DNA from: Lysobacter_K sp038248955
Lineage (GTDB): Bacteria > Pseudomonadota > Gammaproteobacteria > Xanthomonadales > Xanthomonadaceae
Direction of reading: 5' to 3'
DNA: 12,898 bases
Assembly (NCBI GenBank): GCA_038248955.1
Contig: JBBRWW010000081.1
Coordinates: 1 to 12,898, forward strand
This document shows, in pieces, positions 1-7,526 of this stretch (within the stretch, counting starts at the first letter, position 1; each line of letters starts with the position of its first letter). Made by a program: the position numbers and the translations under genes. Under the pieces are notes generated by a model. It saw only the letters and a program-made list of their open reading frames with translations. It made no database searches and was not told where the DNA came from.

Positions 1-1
1 A

Positions 2-1819
2 TTGCTGGCATGCTTGGTATTCCTGCCGACCGCCTGCAACCCGCGCGACCTGCCCGCTCCTGCGCCCCGGCAAGAACGGGCGCATCCACCGACCTCGGGC
101 AATGACGTGCGCAGTTTCAATGCCGCACCGATCACGCCCGTCGGCGAATGGCACAGCCAGGCACGCGACTATGCCAATTCGCGCTACAGCCCTCTTGTTC
201 AAGTGAACACCGGCAATGTCCATCGACTCAAGGTCGCCTGGACGTTTTCCGACGGCGCACATTACGGCCACGAAGGCGCGCCCTTGGTGGTGGGCGACAC
301 GATGTACGTGGTGTCCCCGTTCCCCGACAAGGCGTTCGCGCTCGACCTGACCAAGCCCGGCGCGCCGACCAAGTGGAGCTTCTCACCCAAGCCCTCGCAA
401 ATGGCGATCGGCAAGGCGTGCTGCGACCCGGTGCTGCGGGGCTGGGCGTACGCCAACGGCAAGCTCATCTACAACCTGCTCGACGACCACGTCGTTGCCG
501 TCGACACCACGACCGGCAAGGAGGTCTGGCGGACCAAGATGGACAACGTCGAGAACGGCGTGACGATGACCATGTCGGCGTTCGTGGTCGGCGACAAGGT
601 GATCGTGGGCAACTCCGGCGGCGAACTGGGCGTGTCGGGCTGGGTCGCCGCGCTCGACGTCGAAACGGGCAAGGAACTCTGGCGGGCCTACTCCACCGGC
701 AGCGACGAGACGGTCAAGATCGGCTCGCGCTTCAAGCCTTTCTATCCGCAGTACAAGGGCAAGGACCTCGGTATCAGCACCTGGCCGGCCGGCATGGCGC
801 CGACCGGTGCTGGCGCGGTGTGGGGATTCATCTCCTACGACCCCGAAACCAACCTGATCTTCCACGGCACCTCGAACCCGGGTCCGCGGGTACCGACCCA
901 GCGTCCGGGCGACAATCTTTGGAGTTCGGCCATGTTCGCCCGCGATGCCGATACCGGCGAGGCGGTGTGGGCCTACCAGTTCACCCCGCACGACCAGTGG
1001 GACTTTGACGGGGTCAACGAGGCGGTGCTGCTGGACCTGCCCATCGACGGCAGGATGCGCAGGACGCTGGTGCATTTCGACCGCAATACCTACGCCTACG
1101 TGCTGGACCGCGAGACTGGCGAGGTGCTCAAGGCGGACACGTTCGCCTACCAGAACTGGTCGACCGGCTTCGACTACAAGACCGGGCGTCCGATCGTGGC
1201 GCCTGAAAAAGAGCCGAAGGTCGGCGTGAAGTTGAACGTCTGTCCGCCCGACATCGGCCAGAAGGACTGGGAACCACCCGCCTTTTCGCCCAGGACCGGC
1301 CTGCTCTACGTCGGCATCTTCAACCTGTGCATGGACCTCATCGACCACAAGGTGAGCTACATCCCCGGCACGCCCTACGACGGCATGGAAATGAGCCGCA
1401 TGTCCGCCGATGGCAAAGACGGCGACTGGGGCGCTTTCATCGCCTGGGATCCGGTCAAGGGCAGGCGCGCCTGGACGATCCCCGAGAAATTCATGGTGAT
1501 GTCGGGGGCGATGGCCACCGCCGGCGATCTGGTGTTCTACGGCACGACCGACGGCTGGTTCCGCGCGGTTGATGCGCGGACTGGAAAGGTCCTGTGGCAG
1601 CAGAAGCTGTCGTCGGGAATCATCGGCCAGCCGATGACCTACCTGGGTCCCGACGGCCGCCAGTACGTCGCCATTGCCAGCGGGGTCGGCGGTGCGGCGA
1701 TGGTGCAGAGTGGTCGTCCGGGCCTTCCCGAGCGCGGGTCGACCCTCTATGTGTTCTCGATCGACGGCAAGGACGTGGGTGATCCGCCGCCGGCGACGCC
1801 GTCGCGGGTGACGCCGTGA
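2..1819 (+). CDS. PQQ-dependent alcohol dehydrogenase, XoxF/PedH-like with lanthanide signature (5' partial)
   Basis: Periplasmic quinoprotein that oxidises an alcohol (methanol or a longer one) with PQQ and passes electrons to cytochrome c. The reading frame is open from the window edge, so the true start is upstream. Residues here count from base 2. The first ~12 residues are the end of a hydrophobic signal, with a possible lipobox ending at Cys12. The beta-propeller fold is shown by repeated 'DxxTGKxxW' blades (around 168-176, 219-227, 316-323 and 524-532). The adjacent-cysteine motif is C140-C141. Metal/PQQ residues are E208, N292, catalytic D334 and R361. D336, two residues after the catalytic Asp, is the extra ligand found in lanthanide enzymes and replaced by Ala or Ser in calcium ones. 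The 605 residues fit the family. The stop overlaps the next gene's GTG start (GTGA), and a cytochrome c follows, as expected for an electron acceptor. The substrate cannot be told from sequence. Confidence 0.93.
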   Translation: MLACLVFLPTACNPRDLPAPAPRQERAHPPTSGNDVRSFNAAPITPVGEWHSQARDYANSRYSPLVQVNTGNVHRLKVAWTFSDGAHYGHEGAPLVVGDTMYVVSPFPDKAFALDLTKPGAPTKWSFSPKPSQMAIGKACCDPVLRGWAYANGKLIYNLLDDHVVAVDTTTGKEVWRTKMDNVENGVTMTMSAFVVGDKVIVGNSGGELGVSGWVAALDVETGKELWRAYSTGSDETVKIGSRFKPFYPQYKGKDLGISTWPAGMAPTGAGAVWGFISYDPETNLIFHGTSNPGPRVPTQRPGDNLWSSAMFARDADTGEAVWAYQFTPHDQWDFDGVNEAVLLDLPIDGRMRRTLVHFDRNTYAYVLDRETGEVLKADTFAYQNWSTGFDYKTGRPIVAPEKEPKVGVKLNVCPPDIGQKDWEPPAFSPRTGLLYVGIFNLCMDLIDHKVSYIPGTPYDGMEMSRMSADGKDGDWGAFIAWDPVKGRRAWTIPEKFMVMSGAMATAGDLVFYGTTDGWFRAVDARTGKVLWQQKLSSGIIGQPMTYLGPDGRQYVAIASGVGGAAMVQSGRPGLPERGSTLYVFSIDGKDVGDPPPATPSRVTP

Positions 1820-2430
1820 AGACCACGACCGCGATCGCCGGCATGCTCGCCTGCGCCGTGATTGGCGCGGGGGCGACGGGCTGGATCATGGCGTCGCGCC
1901 CCGAACCGGTCCTGGCGGCGCCCGTGGCCGCGGTCGCGGTGCCGACCTCGGTCGTCCGTCGCGCGGCCACGCCCACCGGTGACATCGCCGGCGCTGCCGA
2001 GGCACACGTCCCCCTCACCTGGCCCAATCCCTATGGCGACGATCCGCGTGCGATCGCCGCGGGCCATCGGCTCTTCATGGAAATGAACTGCGCCGGCTGC
2101 CACAACTACGGTGGCATCGGCGGCATGGGGCCCAACCTCACCGACCCACATTGGGGTTTTGGTGGCACGCCGTCGGCGATCTACAAGACCATCTATGAAG
2201 GCCGTCCCAAGGGCATGCCGGCCTGGGGCCGCTCGTTGCCGCCGGAGACCATCTGGCAGCTCACCGCCTATGTGCATTCGCTGGGTGGCGGCGTTCCAGC
2301 CGACAAGGCGCAGGCGGCGCTGCAGGGTGACTTCGTACCCGCGCAACGCCATACCCTGGAAAAGACCAGGCCGGACCCACCGGGACCGGCGCGCAACGAA
2401 TTTCCCGACGCGGGCACGGACGAGCAATGA
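1816..2430 (+). CDS. Membrane-anchored or secreted class I cytochrome c, electron acceptor of the PQQ dehydrogenase
   Basis: This 204-residue protein has an N-terminal hydrophobic segment (about 6-25) that serves as signal or anchor. An Ala/Pro-rich linker follows, then a single cytochrome c domain. Haem is attached at C92-x-x-C95-H96, and M134 in a 'GMPAWG' motif is the likely sixth ligand. The C-terminal 45 residues are polar and Pro-rich. The GTG start at 1816 overlaps the dehydrogenase stop by four bases, a typical coupled junction. The stop overlaps the ATG of oxidase subunit II. Its position between a quinoprotein dehydrogenase and a cytochrome oxidase implies that it shuttles electrons from PQQ to CuA; this role is inferred. 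It is not obviously the specialised cytochrome cL of the classical methanol dehydrogenase system, and I assign no gene symbol. Confidence 0.9.
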   Translation: MKTTTAIAGMLACAVIGAGATGWIMASRPEPVLAAPVAAVAVPTSVVRRAATPTGDIAGAAEAHVPLTWPNPYGDDPRAIAAGHRLFMEMNCAGCHNYGGIGGMGPNLTDPHWGFGGTPSAIYKTIYEGRPKGMPAWGRSLPPETIWQLTAYVHSLGGGVPADKAQAALQGDFVPAQRHTLEKTRPDPPGPARNEFPDAGTDEQ

Positions 2431-3425
2431 TGCGAGCGCCTCGGATCGCGATTGCGACCGCTCTTGCAGCACTGTCGGGTTGCGCCGCGACGCCGATGGG
2501 ATACATGCACGGCGCCGCCGGCCCCGCGAGCCGCCCAATCGAAAGCCTGACACAGGGTTTCATCTGGATCTGCCTGGGCGTGGTGGCAGTCATCCTGACC
2601 CTGATCCTGCTGGCGATCCGGCGCGGCCGGCGGGCGACGCGCGAGGAAGGCGCCACCGTGCGCCGCGATGCGCGGGGACTGGGCTGGATCTATTGGGGCC
2701 TGGGCCTCTCGATCCCGGTACTGCTGGTCATGATGGTGTGGAACTTCGTGGTCACGCGGGCGGTTGCCACGCCGCCCGCTGACAACGGTCCAGTGGTTCA
2801 GATCACGGCGCACCGCTGGTGGTGGGAGATCCGCTACCAGGCCGCGCGGCCCGGCGACATCTTCACCACTGCCAATGAGCTGGTGGTACCGATCGGCGCG
2901 CCGGTGCGACTGCAACTCACCTCCGCGGACGTGATCCACGATTTCTGGGTACCCAAGCTCGGACCGAAGATGGATGCCATCCCGGGTCTCTGGAACGCCA
3001 CCTGGCTGCAGGCGGACGTCGCCGGCACCTACGTCGGCCAATGCGCCGAGTTCTGTGGCCTCGAACACGCCAAGATGGGCATCCGCGTGGTGGCGTTGCC
3101 GCCCACCGAATTCAATGTCTGGCTGCGCCACATGCGACAACCGGCGCGACCGGCGCAAGGTCGCGGCGCTGAAGTGTTCGCCGCGGAGTGTTCAAGTTGC
3201 CATACCGTGCGTGGCACCGCCGCCGGCGGCATCTACGGTCCCGAGCTCACGCATTTCGCCGGTCGCTCCACCCTCGCCGCAGGCATCCTGCCCAACACGC
3301 CGAAGGCGCGGTATCGCTGGCTTGCGCATACGCAGGAGCTGAAGCCCGGGGCCGGGATGCCGCAGGTGCCGATGGATGAACACGAACGCGAGGCGGTCGT
3401 CGAATACCTGGGGAGCCTTCACTGA
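2427..3425 (+). CDS. coxB: Cytochrome c oxidase subunit II with fused cytochrome c domain (caa3 type)
   Basis: This 332-residue subunit II receives electrons on the periplasmic face. A lipoprotein-type signal comes first, with lipobox L-S-G-C at 16-19. Two transmembrane helices follow (about 43-65 and 88-110), then the aromatic 'HRWWWEIRY' stretch at 129-137. The CuA site is complete: H171, C206, E208, C210, H214 and M217. A C-terminal cytochrome c domain follows (C255-x-x-C258-H259, ligand M311), making this a caa3-type subunit that can take electrons directly into its own haem c. Two in-frame ATGs (2427 and 2430) overlap the upstream stop as ATGATG, and either could be used. The stop TGA shares one base with the ATG of subunit I. 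The symbol is by family; in Bradyrhizobium a comparable subunit is called CoxM. Confidence 0.95.
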   Translation: MMRAPRIAIATALAALSGCAATPMGYMHGAAGPASRPIESLTQGFIWICLGVVAVILTLILLAIRRGRRATREEGATVRRDARGLGWIYWGLGLSIPVLLVMMVWNFVVTRAVATPPADNGPVVQITAHRWWWEIRYQAARPGDIFTTANELVVPIGAPVRLQLTSADVIHDFWVPKLGPKMDAIPGLWNATWLQADVAGTYVGQCAEFCGLEHAKMGIRVVALPPTEFNVWLRHMRQPARPAQGRGAEVFAAECSSCHTVRGTAAGGIYGPELTHFAGRSTLAAGILPNTPKARYRWLAHTQELKPGAGMPQVPMDEHEREAVVEYLGSLH

Positions 3426-5374
3426 TGTCCAGCACCTTGCCGGCCGACATGCCCGCCGCGTCGCCCAATCCACCGGATATCGCCGAGCGGCTGGAACGCG
3501 CATGGAAGGAAGCCCCCGGCCTGAAGGGCTGGTTCGGCACCGTCGACCACAAGACCATCGGCATCCGCTACCTGATCACGGCGTTCGTGTTCCTGCTCAT
3601 CGGCGGCCTGGAGGCGCTGGTGATGCGCATCCAGCTGGCCCAACCCGAGTCGCGCGTGCTGACGCCGGACCAGTACAACCAGCTGTTCTCGATGCACGGC
3701 GTGACCATGATCTTCCTCTATGCCCTGCCGATGCTGTCGGGCTTCAGCAACTACCTGTGGCCCTTGATCCTGGGCAGCCGCGACATGGCCTTCCCGCGGC
3801 TCAACGCGCTGAGCTACTGGCTGTTCCTGGCCGCCGGGATCTTCCTCTACGTCAGCTTCCCGATGGGCGCGGCGCCCGACGGCGGCTGGTTCAACTATGT
3901 CCCCAACACCGCCAAGGCGTTCTCGCCCGGGCCCAACATCGATGTCTACGCGCTGGGACTGATCTTCCTGGGCATCTCCACGACCGTGGGTTCGGCGAAC
4001 TTCGTGGTCACCCTGCTGCGCATGCGCGCGCCGGGCATGTCGATCAACCGCGTGCCGATCCTGGTCTGGGGCACGCTGACCGCGTCGGTCGCCAACCTGC
4101 TGGCAGTGCCAGCGGTCACCCTCGCCTGCCTGATGCTATGGCTGGACCGCAACTACGGCACCCATTTCTTCGAGATATCCGGCGGTGGCCAACCGCTGCT
4201 GTGGCAGCACCTGTTCTGGATCTTCGGCCACCCCTGGGTCTACGCCATCGTGCTGCCGGCGATGGGCCTGGTGTCCGACGCGCTCCCCGTGCATTGCCGA
4301 CGCCCCCTGGTGGGCTACACCGCAGTCGCCATGGCCACGGTGGCGACCATGATCGTCGGCTTTGGCGTGTGGGTGCACCACATGTTCGCCACGGGCGTGC
4401 CGGTGCTGGCATTGAGCTTCTTCTCGGCCGCGAGCTTCATCATCATCATCCCCAGCGCCGTGGCGGTATTCGCATGGATCGCGACCATCCACACCGGTCG
4501 CGTGCGCCTGACCACCCCCTTCCTGTTCTTCGCCGGTTTCATCCTGCTGTTCGTGATCGGTGGTGTGTCCGGGGTGATGACCGCCAGCCTCGCGCTGGAC
4601 TGGCAGCTCACCGACACCTATTTCGTCGTCGCGCACATCCATTACGTCCTGCTGGGGATCAACGTGTTCCCGGTCATCGGCGCGATCTACCACTGGTTTC
4701 CCAAGTTCACCGGCCGGATGATGTCCGAACGGCTGGGACACTGGACCTTCGGGGTGATGTTCACCGGCTTCAACCTGGCCTTTTTCCCGATGCATTGGCT
4801 GGGGCTGGCCGGCATGCCGCGCCGGGTCTGGACCTACAGCGAACACATGGGGTTCGGGACCGCCAACCTCATCGTGACCGTCGGCGCGTTCCTGTTCGCC
4901 GCAGGCATCCTGATGTTCCTGGTCAACGTCGTACAGGGCCTTCGCAAGGGCGCGCCGGCCGGCCCGAATCCGTGGGATGGACCGACCCTGGAATGGGCGG
5001 TGTCCTCGCCGCCGCCGGTATACAACTTCGCGGTGATCCCGCAGATTGCATCGCGCCATCCATTGTGGGAAGAGCGGCTCGACGAAGGCGGCGAGCGCTC
5101 GGTTCTCGATCGTGGCTACCTGCTCGACCAGGGCAAGGAAACGCTCGGGGTGACGCCGCTGGACGCCCAAGCCGACGTGATCCTCAAGATGCCTGCCGAC
5201 AGCTGGCTTCCGGTCTCGATGGCCGCCGCGCTGCTGGTCGTCTTCGGCGCCTTGCTGGTCCATGCGACTTGGGTGGCAGTGCTCGCTGGCGTCGTCGTGT
5301 TCGGCATCCTGCTGGCCTGGTTCCGGCCCCACGGCCAGACCGCCGAACGCGAGGAGGTGCGGGTCTATGAGTGA
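3425..5374 (+). CDS. coxA: Haem-copper oxidase subunit I lacking the conserved proton-channel Glu and Lys
   Basis: Catalytic subunit of an A-family-like cytochrome oxidase, 649 residues, multi-spanning. All redox ligands are present: low-spin haem a H91 and H406, high-spin haem a3 H404, and CuB H269, H318 and H319. Y273 sits four residues after H269, as in the His-Tyr crosslink. The D-channel mouth is kept (N109, D120 in 'RDMAFPR', N127), as is the R466-R467 pair near the haem propionates. The usual 'GHPEVY' reads GHPWVY, so W271 replaces the gating glutamate. There is no 'YS' replacement as in A2-type oxidases. The K-channel 'PTGVKVF' reads PSAVAVF, so A347 replaces lysine. The C-terminus (about 596-634) carries two extra helices, as in caa3 and bo3 enzymes. 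The start shares one base with the upstream stop. Proton pumping is doubtful; oxygen reduction looks possible. Confidence 0.95.
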   Translation: MSSTLPADMPAASPNPPDIAERLERAWKEAPGLKGWFGTVDHKTIGIRYLITAFVFLLIGGLEALVMRIQLAQPESRVLTPDQYNQLFSMHGVTMIFLYALPMLSGFSNYLWPLILGSRDMAFPRLNALSYWLFLAAGIFLYVSFPMGAAPDGGWFNYVPNTAKAFSPGPNIDVYALGLIFLGISTTVGSANFVVTLLRMRAPGMSINRVPILVWGTLTASVANLLAVPAVTLACLMLWLDRNYGTHFFEISGGGQPLLWQHLFWIFGHPWVYAIVLPAMGLVSDALPVHCRRPLVGYTAVAMATVATMIVGFGVWVHHMFATGVPVLALSFFSAASFIIIIPSAVAVFAWIATIHTGRVRLTTPFLFFAGFILLFVIGGVSGVMTASLALDWQLTDTYFVVAHIHYVLLGINVFPVIGAIYHWFPKFTGRMMSERLGHWTFGVMFTGFNLAFFPMHWLGLAGMPRRVWTYSEHMGFGTANLIVTVGAFLFAAGILMFLVNVVQGLRKGAPAGPNPWDGPTLEWAVSSPPPVYNFAVIPQIASRHPLWEERLDEGGERSVLDRGYLLDQGKETLGVTPLDAQADVILKMPADSWLPVSMAAALLVVFGALLVHATWVAVLAGVVVFGILLAWFRPHGQTAEREEVRVYE

Positions 5375-5966
5375 AGCGCGCACGCTCGACAGGACGCTGC
5401 CCGTGTATGGCCAGGGCCAGATCGGTACGGCCTGGTGGGGCATGATCTGCCTGATGGCGACCGAGGCGATCCTGTTCGTCTACCTGATCTTCTCCTATGC
5501 CTACCTCGGCAGCCAGCACGTCGGTCCTTGGCCCGGATCCGGTCCGCCTTCGCTGAAGCTCGCGCTGCCGGCCACCGTGCTCCTGGTCGGATCGAGTTTC
5601 GTCCTGGAATGGGGCAAAAACGCGGCGCGGCGTGGCCAGCTTGCCGCGGGACAAGTGGCGATGGGAATTACCCTGCTGATGGGTGCGGGCTTCGCGAGCC
5701 TGGAGATCAAGGAATGGATCGACAAACCCTTCGGCCTCGCGGCCGACAGCTACAGTTCGATCTACTTCCTGCTCACTGGCACCCACCTGGCGCACGTCCT
5801 GCTCGGACTGCTGGCGCTTGCGGTCCTGCTGATATGGAGCCTGCTGGGCAAGCTGCACCAGGGACATGAGCAGCATCGTGCGCTGGCGACGCTGTACTGG
5901 CATTTCGTCGATGCCGTATGGCTGTTCGTGTTCGCCACGGTCTACCTGAGCCCGAGACTGACATGA
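5367..5966 (+). CDS. coxC: Cytochrome c oxidase subunit III
   Basis: This 199-residue subunit III has about five transmembrane helices, the short form that pairs with a subunit I extended at its C-terminus. Family features are the first-helix 'MATEAILF' with E33, the 'GTHLAHVLLG' helix at 138-147 (H140, H143), and the final 'YWHFVDAVWLFVFATVYL' block at 177-194. I chose ATG 5367 because it opens the recognisable N-terminus and has a GAGGAGG ribosome-binding site at 5351-5357. The frame is open upstream to 5262, but that part lies within the end of subunit I. It overlaps subunit I by eight bases, and its TGA overlaps the ATG of a short repeated unit leading to the next gene. Subunit III stabilises the oxidase and, in pumping enzymes, helps proton uptake. 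Confidence 0.93.
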   Translation: MSEARTLDRTLPVYGQGQIGTAWWGMICLMATEAILFVYLIFSYAYLGSQHVGPWPGSGPPSLKLALPATVLLVGSSFVLEWGKNAARRGQLAAGQVAMGITLLMGAGFASLEIKEWIDKPFGLAADSYSSIYFLLTGTHLAHVLLGLLALAVLLIWSLLGKLHQGHEQHRALATLYWHFVDAVWLFVFATVYLSPRLT

Positions 5967-5990
5967 GCACGTGTCCATGAGCACGTGTCC
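5963..5990 (+). repeat. 14-bp perfect tandem duplication at the coxC / next gene junction
   Basis: The unit ATGAGCACGTGTCC occurs at 5963-5976 and again at 5977-5990, followed at 5991 by ATGAGCATCC, the start of the next gene. Because 14 is not a multiple of three, the three ATGs fall in three different frames. Each of the first two opens a five-codon frame (MSTCP) that ends in a TGA overlapping the next ATG (ATGA). Confidence 0.95.
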
Positions 5991-6422
5991 ATGAGCATCC
6001 CAGAATCCACGGTCGAACCATCGCATCCGGCGCCCCATCGCGCGCGCGCGCCCGCCTGGCAACTGCTGCTGGCGCTGTTCCTGGCGCCCGCCGCCTTCTC
6101 CACCCAGGTCATGGCCGCCTATGTCGTGGCGGCGCGGCTGTGTGCCGCGGGGTCGACGCCTCAACTGCCGTTGGTGCTGCTGCATGCCACGGCGGTGTTG
6201 GCGGCGGCGGTCGGCTTCGGGTTCGCGCTGCTGCTGTGGCGGCGCACCCGCAACGAAAAGCCGGGCGACGTCGAAGAAGCCATCGATCGCGGCGACGGCC
6301 GCACGCGTTTCCTGGCCCTGTGCGGCCTCTACGGCAGCCTCGTGTTCCTCCTCGCAGTGATGGTCGATGCCAGCGCCGTCGCGTTCTTCGGCGCATGCCC
6401 CGGACTGCCCATCCCGGGCTGA
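5991..6422 (+). CDS. Small three-helix membrane protein of unknown function in the oxidase operon
   Basis: I do not recognise a named family. Counted from ATG 5991 the protein has 143 residues: a polar His/Pro/Arg-rich cytoplasmic start, then three predicted transmembrane helices at about 23-47, 60-84 and 107-133. A charged loop separates helices two and three (about 84-106, with 'RRTRNEK' and several Asp/Glu). There are cysteines at 51, 111 and 136, but no haem or metal motif. The pattern 'LLALFLAPAAFSTQV' recalls small uncharacterised proteins I associate with caa3-type oxidase clusters; this is memory, not a search. An alternative GTG start lies in frame at 5985. ATG 5991 is preferred because it completes an ATGA stop-start overlap. 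Its position between subunit III and CtaG suggests an accessory subunit or assembly helper. Confidence 0.75.
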   Translation: MSIPESTVEPSHPAPHRARAPAWQLLLALFLAPAAFSTQVMAAYVVAARLCAAGSTPQLPLVLLHATAVLAAAVGFGFALLLWRRTRNEKPGDVEEAIDRGDGRTRFLALCGLYGSLVFLLAVMVDASAVAFFGACPGLPIPG

Positions 6423-7249
6423 TCGCCGCCGCCGGCCTCGCGCTCGTGGCGAGCCCGGCATGGGCGCACGGTGCCGAAGCACAGGGACACAGTGCCTGGA
6501 GCTTCGATCCGCTGATCGGCAGCCTGCTGTTGGCTTCCGCGGTCATGCAGGTCGTCGGCAGCGCGCGCATGGGCACGGCGCGGGCGACCATCGCGCCGCC
6601 GTGGCGCATGGCCAGCTACGGGACCGCGATCGCCATCGTGGTGCTGGCCCTGTTCTCGCCAATCGATGCGCATGCCGACAGCAGTTTCGCCTGGCACATG
6701 CTGCAGCACCTGTTGCTGATGCTGGTGGCCGCGCCGCTGCTGGCCCTGTCCAATGCGCACTTCGTCGCCTTGTATGCCTTCCCGCTGCCCATGCGGCGGC
6801 GCATCGGGCATGCGATCGGCATGCTGCCTGGGGCGCGCCAGAGCACACGCCACACATTTGCGCCCTGGCTTGCCGCACTCGCCTTCGTCGCAGGCCTGTG
6901 GCTGTGGCACGCTCCGGCGATGTATGAGGCCGCATTGGGCAACCGCTGGATCCATTCCGCCGAGCATCTGGTGTTCCTGTTCACCGCCGCGTTTTTCTGG
7001 CGCATGGTGATCACCGCCGGCAGCCGCCGCCTCAGCCTTGGCACCTCGGTGGTGCTGGTGACCCTGGTTGGATTGCAGGGCAACCTCATGGCCGCATTGA
7101 TCACCTTGGCGCCGCAACCGCTGTACGCCAGCTACGCCGGCCCGGGTGGCCTGGTAGACCAGCAGTGGGCAGGATTGCTCATGTGGATACCTGCCGGCTT
7201 CATCTATTTCGTCAGCAGCGTGCTCACGCTGCGCAGGCTGATCCGTTAG
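6395..7249 (+). CDS. ctaG: CtaG-type cytochrome c oxidase assembly protein (caa3_CtaG family)
   Basis: A 284-residue polytopic membrane protein of the caa3-associated CtaG family, thought to help assemble or metallate the oxidase. It is not homologous to Cox11, which some genomes also call CtaG. I chose ATG 6395 because it begins a clear signal-like segment, 'MPRTAHPGLIAAAGLALVAS', ending in A-W-A/H-G near residue 24. It overlaps the previous gene by 28 bases in another frame, and the frame is open further upstream without family resemblance. Family motifs are 'HMLQHLLLMLVAAPLLAL' at 101-118 and the helix pair 'WLWHAPAMYEAAL' plus 'HSAEHLVFLF' (169-196), followed by 'FFWRMV'. These His-rich membrane motifs may bind copper. 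It is the last supported gene of the oxidase operon. Confidence 0.9.
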   Translation: MPRTAHPGLIAAAGLALVASPAWAHGAEAQGHSAWSFDPLIGSLLLASAVMQVVGSARMGTARATIAPPWRMASYGTAIAIVVLALFSPIDAHADSSFAWHMLQHLLLMLVAAPLLALSNAHFVALYAFPLPMRRRIGHAIGMLPGARQSTRHTFAPWLAALAFVAGLWLWHAPAMYEAALGNRWIHSAEHLVFLFTAAFFWRMVITAGSRRLSLGTSVVLVTLVGLQGNLMAALITLAPQPLYASYAGPGGLVDQQWAGLLMWIPAGFIYFVSSVLTLRRLIR

Positions 7250-7526
7250 TACCCGTATGGACGGCCCTGCTCCTGATGGCTGTCGCGGTCGCGCGCGATG
7301 CGCACTCGCGACGCCCTCGCCAGGCACGCACCCTGGTCCGCCAGGCGCGAAGGCGACCTCATGTCGACCTGGAGGCGCGATGTTGGCCGACGCGCACGCC
7401 GCCTCGCGCTGCGATGCGGCGCACCTCCTGGTTCGGGGCGCCACCATCGACACGGATCGCATCGATCAGCGGATGAATGCAGCTTGCCCCGCGTAATTGC
7501 GGGGTCTTTCGTGCCTGTCGCGATGC
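7250..7526. other. Convergent intergenic gap, no supported gene
   Basis: Between ctaG and the end of the globin gene there are 277 bases. Short open frames exist in all three forward frames, but none has a ribosome-binding site or a recognisable domain. One forward frame contains a short hydrophobic run (about 7259-7300) that could be a relic of a membrane-anchored protein, but no CxxCH or other motif follows. Apart from the hairpin at 7487-7504, nothing is identified. Confidence 0.6.
7487..7504 (+). terminator. Hairpin terminator candidate between convergent operons
   Basis: CCCCGC (7487-7492) pairs with GCGGGG (7499-7504) around the loop GTAATT. On the + strand it is followed by TCTTTCG, a weak T-run. 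It lies 22 bases beyond the globin stop on the other strand, where no T-run follows it. It may stop + strand transcription from ctaG and, less efficiently, - strand transcription. Confidence 0.55.

Noticed and set aside
3376..5370. + strand open frame in another phase across coxA
   Set aside because: No transmembrane pattern or motif, while the overlapping frame encodes a textbook oxidase subunit.
4136..5443. Long - strand open frame opposite oxidase subunit I
   Set aside because: His/Asp/Gly-rich low-complexity translation with no motif; a shadow of coxA.
6140..6394. N-terminal extension of the ctaG reading frame
   Set aside because: This segment overlaps the small membrane-protein gene out of frame, is Arg-rich without family resemblance, and precedes a clear signal-peptide start at 6395.
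7404..7430. Possible degenerate haem motif (Cys-Asp-Ala-Ala-His) in the gap after ctaG
   Set aside because: It lacks the second cysteine, has no cytochrome fold around it, and its frame has no ribosome-binding site or conserved start.
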